Positions 8,967 through 18,274 of a stretch of DNA of 64,000 bases are shown piece after piece; positions within the stretch are counted from its first letter, which is position 1, and every line of letters begins with the position of its first letter. The stretch spans positions 1,032,001 to 1,096,000 of the forward strand of contig NZ_CP139420.1 in assembly GCF_034119845.1 (NCBI RefSeq). Reading direction: 5' to 3'. Source of the stretch: Flavobacterium sp. NG2 (GTDB lineage: Bacteria > Bacteroidota > Bacteroidia > Flavobacteriales > Flavobacteriaceae). A model generated the notes under the pieces. The model was not told the DNA's origin. It saw only the letters and a program-made list of their open reading frames with translations, and did no database searches. A program made the position numbers and the translations under genes.

Positions 8967-9962
8967 CTAATCTAGCTTATCCGTTAGGTCTTTGAAAACT
9001 TTTTTGGCATTTTTATTTTCATATAAAACGGCATAAACCGCATCTATGATTGGTGTTTTAGCGCCGTAGCCTTGATTTAGTTTATAAGCACTTTTGGTAG
9101 CATAATAACCTTCTGCTACCATACTCATTTCCATCATGGCGCTTTTTACCGTGTATCCTTTCCCAATCATGTTTCCAAACATTCTATTTCTAGAAAAAAC
9201 TGAATAACCTGTCACCAACAAATCGCCTAAATAAGCCGAATCGTTGATATTACGTTTCATCTTATGGACCTTTTTGATGAATTTCTTCATTTCACGAATC
9301 CCGTTACTCATCATCACCGACTGGAAATTATCACCATAACCCAAACCGTGAGCGATACCAGCTGCAATGGCGTAGATATTCTTAAGCATAGCAGCATATT
9401 CAGTTCCGATAATGTCGTCTGTGATTTTAGTTTTGATATAGTTACTAGACAAATTATCCGCTACAGTTTTTGCTTTTTCGGCATCACCACAAGCAATTGT
9501 CAAATATGACAGACGTTCCAAAGCCACTTCTTCCGCATGACAAGGCCCTGTGATTACACCAATATTGTAATAAGGAATTTCATAAGTATGATGAAAATGT
9601 TCACCCACAATCAAACTCGTTTCAGGAACAATTCCTTTGATAGCCGAGAAAATGATTTTATCTTGTAAAGAAACGGTTAGGTTTTGTAATTCGGCTTCTA
9701 AAAATGCCGAAGGAATCGCAAATATCAGATAATCAGCGTAGGCTACCGCTTCGTTGATATCGGTAGTCAGTTTTAACTTTTGGATGTCAAACTCAACTGA
9801 ACTTAAATAATTTGGATTGTGTTTGTAGGTGCTAATGTGCTCCACCGCAGCTTCATTACGCATATACCAAGCTACTTCTGTTAGGTTATTACACAACATC
9901 TTAGTAATTGCTGTTGCCCAACTTCCACCACCAATTACTGCAAATTTTTTAGTTTCGCTCAT
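8967..9962 (-). CDS. gpsA: Glycerol-3-phosphate dehydrogenase [NAD(P)+]
   Basis: Reduces dihydroxyacetone phosphate to sn-glycerol-3-phosphate for phospholipid synthesis. At 331 aa it has normal length. It has an N-terminal Rossmann fold with the nucleotide loop AVIGGGSWATAITK, substrate-domain motifs ITGPCHAEEVA and the catalytic lysine region ALKNIYAIAAGIAHGLGYGDN (read here as AAMLKNIYAIAAG), and a glycine-rich GDLLVTGYS. It stands as a single gene between a terminator and a long intergenic gap. Confidence 0.95.
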   Translation of the reverse strand: MSETKKFAVIGGGSWATAITKMLCNNLTEVAWYMRNEAAVEHISTYKHNPNYLSSVEFDIQKLKLTTDINEAVAYADYLIFAIPSAFLEAELQNLTVSLQDKIIFSAIKGIVPETSLIVGEHFHHTYEIPYYNIGVITGPCHAEEVALERLSYLTIACGDAEKAKTVADNLSSNYIKTKITDDIIGTEYAAMLKNIYAIAAGIAHGLGYGDNFQSVMMSNGIREMKKFIKKVHKMKRNINDSAYLGDLLVTGYSVFSRNRMFGNMIGKGYTVKSAMMEMSMVAEGYYATKSAYKLNQGYGAKTPIIDAVYAVLYENKNAKKVFKDLTDKLD

Positions 9963-10194
9963 TTTTCAAATTAAATTTAGCCAAAAGTACTTAAAAATGG
10001 ATGAATCAAATAATAAATCAATTGTAAGCATGCTGTTTTTTTTTAGATTGCAAAACAGAATTTCAAAAATAAAAATTGATTTATTTTAAATGATTCACAA
10101 TATAACGATTTTAAAACCGTTCTAAATTACTATAAATGAATATTTTGAAATAAAATATCATTTACCATAGTTAGTTTTGTTTTTGGAGTAATGA
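9963..10194. other. AT-rich intergenic DNA, no gene seen
   Basis: About 230 bp between gpsA and the dehydrogenase remnant. A short open frame crosses it but has no coding character and overlaps gpsA antisense. No hairpin or repeat stands out. Confidence 0.5.
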
Positions 10195-10196
10195 AA

Positions 10197-10230
10197 AAGG
10201 CGTCCTGGAAAATCCAGAACGCCTTTTTTT
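10197..10230. terminator. Duplicated dehydrogenase terminator
   Basis: A hairpin of AAGGCGT...TGGA pairing with TCCAG...ACGCCTT, followed by a T run. It is the same sequence as the hairpin at 12948-12980 beyond the intact alcohol dehydrogenase gene, copied here with the gene end. Confidence 0.75.
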
Positions 10231-10254
10231 ATCCGATTATTCAGATTTTTGAAT

Positions 10255-10370
10255 TAGTAACTTAATTCAACAATTTCTTTTGCTTTTTCAACGGTAACAT
10301 TTTGTCTTTCGCCTAAGCCAGCACAACCTCTTTCAGCAAAACGTTTTGCAATAAAATCGGCTGTATTGCT
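10255..10370 (-). pseudogene. Remnant: last ~38 codons of iron-type alcohol dehydrogenase
   Basis: On the minus strand this reads the same C terminus (ending TVEKAKEIVELSY then stop) as the intact gene at 13006-14169. The match starts in the shared terminator near 10195 and runs to about 10370 before stopping abruptly. The intact gene reads WKALGERQNV where this copy reads CAGLGERQNV. Only the 3' end is present, with no start codon, so it cannot make the enzyme. It is one of two broken copies interleaved with the kelch genes and points to repeated tandem duplication. Confidence 0.85.
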
Positions 10371-10475
10371 TATTACTAAAGGAATACAAAAAAATCTAAT
10401 TTCCTTTAAAAATATTATACGTTTGACAAAAACTATATTGTAGTAATTTATCTATATTAGCTAAAAAAGTGATCC

Positions 10476-11546
10476 ATGAGAAAAACAATTATCCAAATCA
10501 TAATTCTTACAATTACTTTCTATTCTTGTAAATCAAAAAAAACAACAATAGATGATAACCTTACCACCCGAAAGGAGTCCTTTACAAATAGGGAAAACAG
10601 GTTACAAATTACAAACCCTGATAAAATTAATAAGGTGAAATTTGTTCCTGAAAGTAAACAATTTCAATTGAACATTAAAGAAAGCATGCCTTTCCCTGAA
10701 TATGATTTTGGAGCAGAATTGTATAATGGAAAAATCTATGCTTTTTTAGATACATATAGAAATAGATATAGCAACAAAGATCACAATCACGGTGATGTGT
10801 GTGTATATGACATAGAAAAAGATTCTTGGACAAAAATTAATGTCATCCCAAAATCACAACCAGTAACAAAATCTATATTAGTAGGTAAAAAAATATATTT
10901 AATTGGTGGTACAGAATTCAGCGATTTAATTCAAGTATATGATATTGAGAAAAATATTTGGGAAGAAAGTTTAAAACTTCCTTTCGGAATGTATTGGTGT
11001 ACTGCTGAAACATTTGAAGATAAAATTTATATAATGGGAGGATATGCAGATTACAAAGAAAAGAAGGGGACACGCTTTTTATCAGATGTTCAAATTTTTG
11101 ACACTAAAACAAAAAGTTGGACTAAAGGTGCTGAAATGCCAAGAAAAATGCAAACGCCAAATTCATTAAAATATAATAATGAGTTTTATGTATGGGATAT
11201 CAATCCAAAAGTGATGTTAAAATATAACATTGTAAAAGATATGTGGATTAATGTTAGTGAATTAAATGATTATGTAAAAGGTGCACAAGAAGGGATTGTT
11301 TATAAAAATAAATTTATATTTATATCTGGTCAAAACGAGAGTGGTTTAAAATCAAAAAGTAGTAAAAAGATTTATCAATATGACCCAATAACTAAAATTT
11401 ATGAAGAATCCTTTAATGACTTAAAGATAGGAAGACATTATAATTATGGTGTTTTTGCATATAAAGATAAAATATATTTGCTTGGCGGAAGAGAAGATCA
11501 AGAATGGAATCCAATGAATAATGTTATCGAAATTGAATTAAAATAA
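10476..11546 (+). CDS. Kelch-repeat lipoprotein, copy 1
   Basis: A 356-aa predicted lipoprotein: N-terminal hydrophobic segment and lipobox FYSC (Cys near residue 18), then kelch-type repeats forming a beta propeller. Recognisable blade motifs include KIYLIGGTEFSDLIQVYDIEKN, KIYIMGGYADYK (GG followed by W and Y positions) and KIYLLGGRED near the end. Kelch propellers usually bind proteins or sugars; no catalytic site is visible, so function is unknown. The protein is closely similar to the next gene (11858-12913), with a central block that is almost identical at DNA level and more diverged ends. It was probably exported to the envelope. Confidence 0.85.
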   Translation: MRKTIIQIIILTITFYSCKSKKTTIDDNLTTRKESFTNRENRLQITNPDKINKVKFVPESKQFQLNIKESMPFPEYDFGAELYNGKIYAFLDTYRNRYSNKDHNHGDVCVYDIEKDSWTKINVIPKSQPVTKSILVGKKIYLIGGTEFSDLIQVYDIEKNIWEESLKLPFGMYWCTAETFEDKIYIMGGYADYKEKKGTRFLSDVQIFDTKTKSWTKGAEMPRKMQTPNSLKYNNEFYVWDINPKVMLKYNIVKDMWINVSELNDYVKGAQEGIVYKNKFIFISGQNESGLKSKSSKKIYQYDPITKIYEESFNDLKIGRHYNYGVFAYKDKIYLLGGREDQEWNPMNNVIEIELK

Positions 11547-11582
11547 ACTCCTTACTACCAATAATCATTTAGGTGTAAAACA

Positions 11583-11757
11583 AAAAAGGCATCTAAAAAA
11601 TCCATAATGCGTTTTTTACCCTATGACTTTAAAGATTATATTAATAACTCATTGATACTGATTATTTTAGTCTTTAAATAATAGCATTTTGTTTTTTTCT
11701 TAAGCAATTCCTGTCGCTTTCGGCAATAAGAAATTTAGTAAAAATATATGCTGTTAT
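11583..11757 (-). pseudogene. Decayed second remnant of the alcohol dehydrogenase 3' end
   Basis: This stretch aligns by eye with the terminator and 3' coding end of the intact gene at 12948-13120, but with many substitutions. GGCATCTAAAAAATCCATAA corresponds to GGCGTCCTGGAAAATCCAGA, and TAGCATTTTGTTTTTTTC to TAACATTTTGTCTTTCGC. A block GCTTTCGGCAATAAG corresponds to TCTTTCGGCAAAACG. Both the stem of the hairpin and the reading frame are degraded. It lies just after kelch copy 1, as the intact gene lies just after kelch copy 2, which supports an old tandem duplication of a kelch plus dehydrogenase-end unit. Confidence 0.7.
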
Positions 11758-11857
11758 TTTACAAAACAACAGGAAATCATCATTAAACTCTAATTAAATA
11801 ATATACTAAAGTAAGCTGCTGAACATATTCTACCCATATTAACCAAAAAAATTACTC

Positions 11858-12913
11858 ATGAAAAAATTATTTTTGCAAATAATAATCCTTGCAATTACCT
11901 TACTTTCTTGTAAAACAAAAAAGCCTCTATTAAATATACCTAACACGATTGATAACAGGTTACAAATAACAAACCCTGATAAAATTAATAAGGTGAAATT
12001 TATTCCAGATAGTAAACAATTTCAGTTTCAATTAACCATCAAAGAAAGCATGCCTTTCCCTGCTTATGATTTTGGAGCAGAATTGTATAATGGAAAAATC
12101 TATGCTTTTTTAGACACATATAGAAATAGAGGAAGCAAAGAAGATTACAACTACGGAGATGTGTGTGTTTATGACATTGAAAAAGATTCTTGGACAAAAA
12201 TTAATGTTATCCCAAAATCACAACCAGTTGCAAAATCTATATTAGTAGGTAAAAAAATATATTTAATTGGTGGTACAGAATTTAGCGATTTAATTCAAGT
12301 ATATGATATTGAGAAAAATATTTGGGAAGAAAGTTTAAAACTTCCTTTTGGAATGTATTGGTGTACTGCTGAAACATTTGAAGATAAAATTTATATAATG
12401 GGAGGTTATGCTTTAGATAAGGAAAAGAAGGATACTCGGTCTTTATCTGATGTTCAAATTTTAGATACAAAAACTAAAAAATGGTCTAAAGGTGCAGAAA
12501 TGCCAAAAAAAATTCAAACCCCAAATTCATTAAAATATAATAATGAATTTTATGTTTGGGGAGACTCTCCAAAAGTGATGTTAAAGTATAACATTGAAAA
12601 AGATATGTGGATTACCCTTGAAGAATTAGGAGAATATATAAAAAGATTTCAAAAAGGAATAGTTTATAAAGAAAGATTTATATTTATATCTGGTTCAAAT
12701 GTGGACGGATTTAAATCAGAAATTTTTAAAAAAATATATCGTTATGACCCATTAAAAAATACATATGAAGAATCCTATAATGATTTAGCATTAGGAAGAA
12801 TTTATAATTATGGGGTTTTTGAATATAAAGACAAAATATACCTACTAGGTGGAAGAGAGGCTCAAAAAGATTGGAAACCTATGAATGATGTTGTCCAAAT
12901 TGAAATAAAATAA
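11858..12913 (+). CDS. Kelch-repeat lipoprotein, copy 2
   Basis: A 351-aa paralogue of the gene at 10476-11546, with its own lipoprotein signal (MKKLFLQIIILAITLLSCK, lipobox LLSC). It has the same kelch blades, including KIYLIGGTEFSDL, KIYIMGGYALDKE and KIYLLGGREAQK. Differences are concentrated in the first 50 residues and the last third, while about 230 bp in the middle are nearly unchanged. This mosaic pattern suggests gene conversion or partial recombination after duplication. It is followed by the dehydrogenase terminator; the two genes are convergent. Confidence 0.85.
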   Translation: MKKLFLQIIILAITLLSCKTKKPLLNIPNTIDNRLQITNPDKINKVKFIPDSKQFQFQLTIKESMPFPAYDFGAELYNGKIYAFLDTYRNRGSKEDYNYGDVCVYDIEKDSWTKINVIPKSQPVAKSILVGKKIYLIGGTEFSDLIQVYDIEKNIWEESLKLPFGMYWCTAETFEDKIYIMGGYALDKEKKDTRSLSDVQILDTKTKKWSKGAEMPKKIQTPNSLKYNNEFYVWGDSPKVMLKYNIEKDMWITLEELGEYIKRFQKGIVYKERFIFISGSNVDGFKSEIFKKIYRYDPLKNTYEESYNDLALGRIYNYGVFEYKDKIYLLGGREAQKDWKPMNDVVQIEIK

Positions 12914-12947
12914 CCGCTAATTGCCTACATACATTCTTATAAAACCA

Positions 12948-12980
12948 AAAGGCGTCCTGGAAAATCCAGAACGCCTTTTT
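12948..12980. terminator. Hairpin terminator between kelch copy 2 and dehydrogenase
   Basis: AAAGGCGTCCTGGA pairs with TCCAGAACGCCTTT (one C-A mismatch), with a T run on the plus strand and A-rich DNA on the other side, so it can serve both convergent genes. Confidence 0.8.
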
Positions 12981-13005
12981 TTATCCGATTATTCAGATTT
13001 TTGAA

Positions 13006-14169
13006 TTAGTAACTTAATTCAACAATTTCTTTTACTTTTTCAACGGTAACATTTTGTCTTTCGCCCAATGCTTTCCATCCTCTTTCGGCAAAACGATTCG
13101 CGATAAAATCAGCGGTATTGCTAAAGTCTTTAGTATAATCCGAAAGTTTAGTATCCATTCCCATGGTGTGGAAAAATGCAACTGTTTTAGCGATGGCTGC
13201 ATTTGCAATTTCTTCTTCTGTTCCTTCTAGGTTGTAGATGCGTTTACCATATTGAGCCAACTTTTGTTTTTTGGTATCAAACATCACTTTGTATAAATTA
13301 GGTCCGATAATCGCCAAGGTTCTAGCGTGATCAATGTCGTACATCGCTGTCAATTCATGACCAATCATGTGTGTCGCCCAATCATTTGGCACCCCTTTTT
13401 GAATCAAACCATTCAATGCCATCGTACAACTCCACATAAAATTGGAGGCCAAAGCATAATCAGTTGGGTTGGCTACTACTTTTGGTCCTACTTCAATTAG
13501 GGTTTGTAATATCCCTTCAGCGATTCGGTCTTGTAGATAACCTTCATGAGGATAAGTTAAATATTGTTCTAACACATGCGTGAAAGCATCAACAACGCCG
13601 TTTTCTAATTGTCTTTTAGGTAGTGATTGAATGACTGTAGGGTCACAAATAGAGAATTTTGGAAACAAAGCACTTCCACCAAAAGCTAATTTTTCTTGAG
13701 TGCTCTTAATAGTAACTACTGCTCCCGAATTCATTTCGCTTCCTGTAGCAGGCAAGGTTAATACGGTTCCAAAAGGAATTACTTTGGATACATCCGTAAG
13801 TAAGATTCGTTTTTTAAGAATTTCCGATGGATCGCCTTCAAACTTTACAGCTCCTGAAATAAACTTAACACCATCAATCACTGAACCACCACCTACAGCT
13901 AGAATGAAATCAATATTTTGTTCTTTGATTACTTCCACTGCTTTCATCAAGGTTTCATAATGTGGATTGGGCTCGATTCCTCCAAACTCAATGATTTCGT
14001 ACCCTTTCAAGGCGTCCACAACTTGCTGGTGAATTCCGTTTTTAAAAATACTTCCTCCTCCGTAAGCTAGAAGAACTTTGGCTCCTTCAGGAACTAATTT
14101 TCCTAATTGTTCGATTTGTCCCTTGCCAAATACATAATTGGTAGGATTGTAATATTGAAAGTTTAACAT
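13006..14169 (-). CDS. Iron-containing alcohol dehydrogenase (YqhD/BDH type)
   Basis: A 387-aa type III (iron-dependent) NAD(P)H alcohol/aldehyde dehydrogenase. The N-terminal domain has the nucleotide motif GGGS (YGGGSIFKNG) and the second glycine motif LAVGGGSVIDGVKF. The C-terminal helical domain carries likely metal ligands D, H and H in VVDAFTHVLEQ, WATHMIGHELTAMYDIDHA. Family members reduce aldehydes, often in detoxification. It is 1 bp from the upstream DJ-1/PfpI gene, so they are an operon, and a LysR gene diverges from that. Its own 3' end has been duplicated twice nearby. Confidence 0.92.
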   Translation of the reverse strand: MLNFQYYNPTNYVFGKGQIEQLGKLVPEGAKVLLAYGGGSIFKNGIHQQVVDALKGYEIIEFGGIEPNPHYETLMKAVEVIKEQNIDFILAVGGGSVIDGVKFISGAVKFEGDPSEILKKRILLTDVSKVIPFGTVLTLPATGSEMNSGAVVTIKSTQEKLAFGGSALFPKFSICDPTVIQSLPKRQLENGVVDAFTHVLEQYLTYPHEGYLQDRIAEGILQTLIEVGPKVVANPTDYALASNFMWSCTMALNGLIQKGVPNDWATHMIGHELTAMYDIDHARTLAIIGPNLYKVMFDTKKQKLAQYGKRIYNLEGTEEEIANAAIAKTVAFFHTMGMDTKLSDYTKDFSNTADFIANRFAERGWKALGERQNVTVEKVKEIVELSY

Positions 14170-14170
14170 C

Positions 14171-14941
14171 TTAGTTTTTCTTGTTTAATTGGTGTAATAA
14201 TTTTTCAGCAACTAACTTAGAAGAAGCTGGGTTTTGTCCTGTAATTAATAATCCGTCTTCAACTACATAAGAACCCCAGTCAGCTCCTTTAGAGTAGATA
14301 GCGCCATTGGCTTGTAAGGCATCTTCTAGTAAAAAAGGAACGACATCTGTCAATCCTACCGCTGCTTCTTCAGTATTGGAGAAACCCGTAAGTTTTTTTC
14401 CTTTTACTAAATAATCACCATTCACTTTTACGTTTTTCAAAACCGCTGGAGAGTGACATACAAAGGCAACTGGCTTGTTATTGCTATAAAAAGTCGCAAT
14501 CAAAGCAGCCGAATTTTTATCGGTAGCCAAATCCCAGAGTGGCCCGTGACCTCCTGGGTAAAAAACAGCGTCGTAATCTGATGCTGCCACCTCAGCTAAT
14601 TTTTTAGTGTTTTTTAATTTTGCCAATAATTCGCTGTCATTGTCAAAACGTTTGGTGTCTTCGGTAGCGAAAGATGGATCTTCACTCTTCGGGTCAATTG
14701 GGGGCTGACCTCCTTTTGGAGTGGCAATATCAATTTGGACGCCTTTATCTAATAATTCATAATAAGGTGCTGCAAATTCTTCTGTCCAAAATCCTGTTTT
14801 TTCACCTGTATTCCCTAGTTCACTGTGACTGGTAACGACAAATAATACTTTTTTCATCTTGATTTTATTGTTTTTTTGAGCAGTTCCGTTAAAGGCACTG
14901 ACCATAATTAATACTAAAGCTAGTAGATTTATTTTTTTCAT
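14171..14941 (-). CDS. DJ-1/PfpI family protein, exported (Hsp31-like)
   Basis: A 256-aa type 1 glutamine-amidotransferase-like protein. Residues 1-21 form a signal sequence (VSAFNGTAQ). The domain has the nucleophile elbow AFVCHSP (Cys-His) and an upstream conserved Glu in TGEKTGFWTEE, an arrangement like Hsp31/HchA glyoxalase III and related proteins. The pairing with an aldehyde-reducing enzyme hints at handling of reactive carbonyls, but substrate is inferred only. A signal sequence is unusual for this mainly cytoplasmic family; an internal ATG (MKKVLFVV, about residue 29) could give a cytoplasmic form. Confidence 0.88.
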   Translation of the reverse strand: MKKINLLALVLIMVSAFNGTAQKNNKIKMKKVLFVVTSHSELGNTGEKTGFWTEEFAAPYYELLDKGVQIDIATPKGGQPPIDPKSEDPSFATEDTKRFDNDSELLAKLKNTKKLAEVAASDYDAVFYPGGHGPLWDLATDKNSAALIATFYSNNKPVAFVCHSPAVLKNVKVNGDYLVKGKKLTGFSNTEEAAVGLTDVVPFLLEDALQANGAIYSKGADWGSYVVEDGLLITGQNPASSKLVAEKLLHQLNKKN

Positions 14942-15027
14942 ATTTTTATTTGTTTATACAAATTTAGGGCTAAAGTGCTATCAGTAAAAATAATTTAAAT
15001 TATGTTTGTTATAAATATACTTATATC

Positions 15028-15924
15028 ATGGTCAATCTAGAATGGTATCGCACTTTTAAGTCGGTTTATAAGAATGGAAATTTTTCACTTGCTGCTAAAG
15101 AACTGTTTATTAGTCAGCCAGCTGTAAGTCAGCAAATCAGTATGCTTGAAGCGCATGTGGGTTATAAACTCTTTAATCGTAAATCTAAAGGTGTAGAGCC
15201 TACAGAATATGCTAATTTGCTCAACAACCTGATTATTGAAGCCTTAGACCGTTTAGAAAATGTAGAAAACGGATTTAGAGCCAAAGCTTTTAATGCCAAT
15301 AGATTGATATCGGTGGGGATTTCGAAACATTTGTTTAGCAGTATTGGAAGTGTTTTGGTTTCCAAATTTGATTTTATTGATTTCCACTTTCAAGAGGATA
15401 ATTCTTTATTTGAGTTGGTGAATTCTAAAAAATTAGATTTTGCTATTACCACTCAGAAGATAGATACTTATGACACTATTCAAGAAAAAGTGGGTGAGAT
15501 AAAGCCTGTAATTATAGGTTCTAATACTATTGATGCTTCTGAATTTCAAAAGTACCTCAAAGCCAAAGATTGGACTGCTGCAGAAACTTGGTTAAACGAA
15601 AAAAGATGGTATAGTTTTGATGCTAAAATTCCGCATATCAAATTGTTTTGGCTCTATGTTTTTGACAAAAAGCGACCTTCTTTGATTGCAAATTACATCA
15701 TCCCATCCGAATTTGAAATGCTGGAAACGATTTCTAAAAATACAGGCATCGGCATCAGTTGGAACTGCAATGTAAAATCATTTGTGGCGCAAAATAAATT
15801 ACAGCTTTTATGGGATAGTGAAAAAATGCCCACTACCACTGTTTATGTGATGTGCCGAAAAAACAACAATTTTGATGAAATCTTAACCGAAATCACCAAA
15901 ATTATTCAAGAGGTTTTGACTTAG
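15028..15924 (+). CDS. LysR-family transcriptional regulator
   Basis: A 298-aa LysR regulator. The N-terminal winged helix-turn-helix covers residues 1-60 (NFSLAAKELFISQPAVSQQISMLE), followed by a long linker helix and a substrate-binding-like domain. It is transcribed divergently from the DJ-1/dehydrogenase pair with an 86-bp gap, the classic arrangement for regulation of that operon and autoregulation. The inducer cannot be told from sequence. Its stop lies 9 bp from the convergent nadD. Confidence 0.93.
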   Translation: MVNLEWYRTFKSVYKNGNFSLAAKELFISQPAVSQQISMLEAHVGYKLFNRKSKGVEPTEYANLLNNLIIEALDRLENVENGFRAKAFNANRLISVGISKHLFSSIGSVLVSKFDFIDFHFQEDNSLFELVNSKKLDFAITTQKIDTYDTIQEKVGEIKPVIIGSNTIDASEFQKYLKAKDWTAAETWLNEKRWYSFDAKIPHIKLFWLYVFDKKRPSLIANYIIPSEFEMLETISKNTGIGISWNCNVKSFVAQNKLQLLWDSEKMPTTTVYVMCRKNNNFDEILTEITKIIQEVLT

Positions 15925-15933
15925 TTAAACCGT

Positions 15934-16515
15934 TTATTTTTTATAAAACAAATTGTGGTCTATGTATTCCCATACCTTCGTTGGTAGCAGCGGACGAATA
16001 TTTTTACCGTCTTTGATACAATCGCGAATAAAAGTCGAAGAAATCTCTACTACTGGTGCGTCTACCATTTTAATTTTAGGATGGTCTTTGAATTCTAAAT
16101 TTTCAGCTTCAGTGGATACCCTAGGATAGACATAAAGATTGTAATTTTTCAAAATCATCTCGTAGTTTTTCCATTTGTGAAGTGATTTCAAATTGTCTTC
16201 GCCCATGATTAATGCAAATTCATAATTTGCATATTTCTCTTCTAGATACACCAAAGTATTGATGGTGTAATTGGGTTGTGGCAATTTGAACTCTATATCC
16301 GAAGGTTTAATCTTTGGATAATTTTCGGTAGCTAGATGCACCATGTGCAAACGATGGTAATCATCTAGCAAAGTAGATTTTTTCTTTAAAGGATTGTGTG
16401 GGGTAACCACCATCCAGATTTGATCCAAATCAGTATGTTCTACAATATGATTGGCGATAATCAAATGTCCCACATGCATGGGATTAAAAGTTCCAAAGTA
16501 CAGTCCTATTTTCAT
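15934..16515 (-). CDS. nadD: Nicotinate-nucleotide adenylyltransferase
   Basis: Transfers AMP to nicotinate mononucleotide in NAD synthesis. The 193-aa protein has the nucleotidyltransferase signature GTFNPMHVGHL near the N terminus and the ISSTFIRD motif near the C terminus, with the usual NYTINTL and LIMGEDNL segments between. The length is normal. There is no neighbour in the same direction close by, so it appears monocistronic. Confidence 0.95.
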   Translation of the reverse strand: MKIGLYFGTFNPMHVGHLIIANHIVEHTDLDQIWMVVTPHNPLKKKSTLLDDYHRLHMVHLATENYPKIKPSDIEFKLPQPNYTINTLVYLEEKYANYEFALIMGEDNLKSLHKWKNYEMILKNYNLYVYPRVSTEAENLEFKDHPKIKMVDAPVVEISSTFIRDCIKDGKNIRPLLPTKVWEYIDHNLFYKK

Positions 16516-16789
16516 CTTCTTTAGTGTTAATAATTACTACTAAACAATTCGTTGGTTTGGTTAGTTAATAGGACGTTTTTCATTTTGGTAAATTACAATT
16601 AAGTTTAAACTTATAAAAATAAATTTTAAAATAATTGCATAGCTTTCATCAAAACGCAATAAAACACTCAAAGATTTTAGAAAACATACAGATTTTTGTA
16701 TGGACAAATCTTTTTATATTCATAATGTTATTGCTTTGGTATTTGAATATCTTTTCTTGAAATCAAGTATCGAATAGAACTACATGATT

Positions 16790-18274
16790 TTAATTTGCGT
16801 TCCAATTTTTAATGCATGTTTTTACCTTATCATTTCTCAGTTGTGTCAAAGCTTCTAGGTAATAGGAGCTAAAGGTTTCGTTTTCACTTAAATCTTCAAA
16901 AATGGATTTGATTTCAAGGAATTTTATCGGGTTTTGGATTGAAAGTGCTGCTGTTCTAATCAAGGTACCACTCTGAGTGTCTGTAATATCATAAGGATTG
17001 TCATTATCATCCACACCATCATTATATCGCGCCCATGCAGCAATGACAAAAGCAGCTCTCTTAACGTTCTTTTCGTTCTCTAATTGGTGTTTAACCGTAG
17101 GCAATATAAACAAAGGTACCTTGGCAGAGCTTTCTTGGCAAATCCTGAACAATTGGTCATTAATATGAGGATTCAAGAAACGGGAAACCAAACTTTTTTT
17201 GTAGTTCTCGATGCTCTTTTTATCGGAATCGGTTAGTGTTGGTGTTACTTCTTCGTCCATATACATTTTCAAGAACGATATAAAATCAGGGTCATTTGCG
17301 GTTTCAAATACGGTTTTGTATCCATGCAGAGTTCCTAGAATTCCCAGTATCGTGTGGCTGGCATTTAATAAACGGAGTTTTAGGTTTTCAAATGGAGCAA
17401 TGTTTTGGGTGTATTGTACGCCTACCTTATCCCAAGCAGGTCTGCCTTGTATAAATTGGTCTTCTATAACCCATTGCGAAAAAGATTCACAAACCACTGG
17501 CCATTGGTCATCAACAAAAAAATCTTCTTTTAATGTGCTAATGTCTTTGGAGTTGGTGATAGGAGTAATTCTATCGACCATGGTATTGGGGAAGCTGGTG
17601 TTTTTTGAAATCCAATCGAGTAATTCAGGTTCGGTTTTGCTAACATAATTAAATAATGATTGTTTCATTGTATCACCATTTGATTTGATGTTGTCACAAG
17701 ACAGAATCGTACAGCCTGGCAGGTTGCGTAGTTTACGTAATTTAAAAGATTGGGTTAGGTATCCAAAAACGGTTTTCGGACTAAAAGGGTTTTTGATATC
17801 CTCAGTCACTCCTGGATGGTTGATGTCAAATTCACCTGTGATTTCGTTCAGGTGATAGCCGTCTTCAGCAATCGTCAGGGAAATGATTTTGATATCAGGA
17901 TGTGCCATTTTTTCGATAACAGCCAAAGGATTTTCGGGGCCAAAGAAATATTCGACTATAGAACCAATTATCTTGGCTTTGTGTGAACCATTCGGTTCTT
18001 TGGTATATAAGGTGTACAGTCCGTCTTGGTCTTTTAGAATGTTGTAAATTTTTCGGTCAGAATCCAATAAATCGACACCACAAATGCCATAGTTTAGTTC
18101 TTTATGTTTATCGATGAGTTCGTGAATATAGTACGCTTGATGTGAGCGGTGAAAATTACTAACTCCTATGTGTAAAATACTGGTTTTTATTTGGTTTCTG
18201 TCGTAAGAAGGAACAGATACATCAGAAGGCAATAAACTTAAGTTTTCAGCATTGAGATAATAGGATTTTGCCAT
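16790..18274 (-). CDS. Mannitol dehydrogenase family oxidoreductase
   Basis: A 494-aa long-chain polyol dehydrogenase/reductase. It has an N-terminal Rossmann domain (ILHIGVSNFHRSHQAYY), and the family catalytic motif K-x4-N-x2-H is present in KLRLLNASHTILG. The family includes mannitol 2-dehydrogenase and fructuronate/tagaturonate reductase; sequence alone does not separate these, though length and the HRSHQAYY start favour the mannitol-type group. A NUDIX-type sugar regulator is transcribed divergently 345 bp away, which suggests carbohydrate-dependent control. Confidence 0.85.
   Translation of the reverse strand: MAKSYYLNAENLSLLPSDVSVPSYDRNQIKTSILHIGVSNFHRSHQAYYIHELIDKHKELNYGICGVDLLDSDRKIYNILKDQDGLYTLYTKEPNGSHKAKIIGSIVEYFFGPENPLAVIEKMAHPDIKIISLTIAEDGYHLNEITGEFDINHPGVTEDIKNPFSPKTVFGYLTQSFKLRKLRNLPGCTILSCDNIKSNGDTMKQSLFNYVSKTEPELLDWISKNTSFPNTMVDRITPITNSKDISTLKEDFFVDDQWPVVCESFSQWVIEDQFIQGRPAWDKVGVQYTQNIAPFENLKLRLLNASHTILGILGTLHGYKTVFETANDPDFISFLKMYMDEEVTPTLTDSDKKSIENYKKSLVSRFLNPHINDQLFRICQESSAKVPLFILPTVKHQLENEKNVKRAAFVIAAWARYNDGVDDNDNPYDITDTQSGTLIRTAALSIQNPIKFLEIKSIFEDLSENETFSSYYLEALTQLRNDKVKTCIKNWNAN

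Noticed and set aside
9829..10089. Open frame of 86 codons ahead of gpsA
   Set aside because: Most of it is antisense to gpsA and the remainder is AT-rich intergenic DNA.
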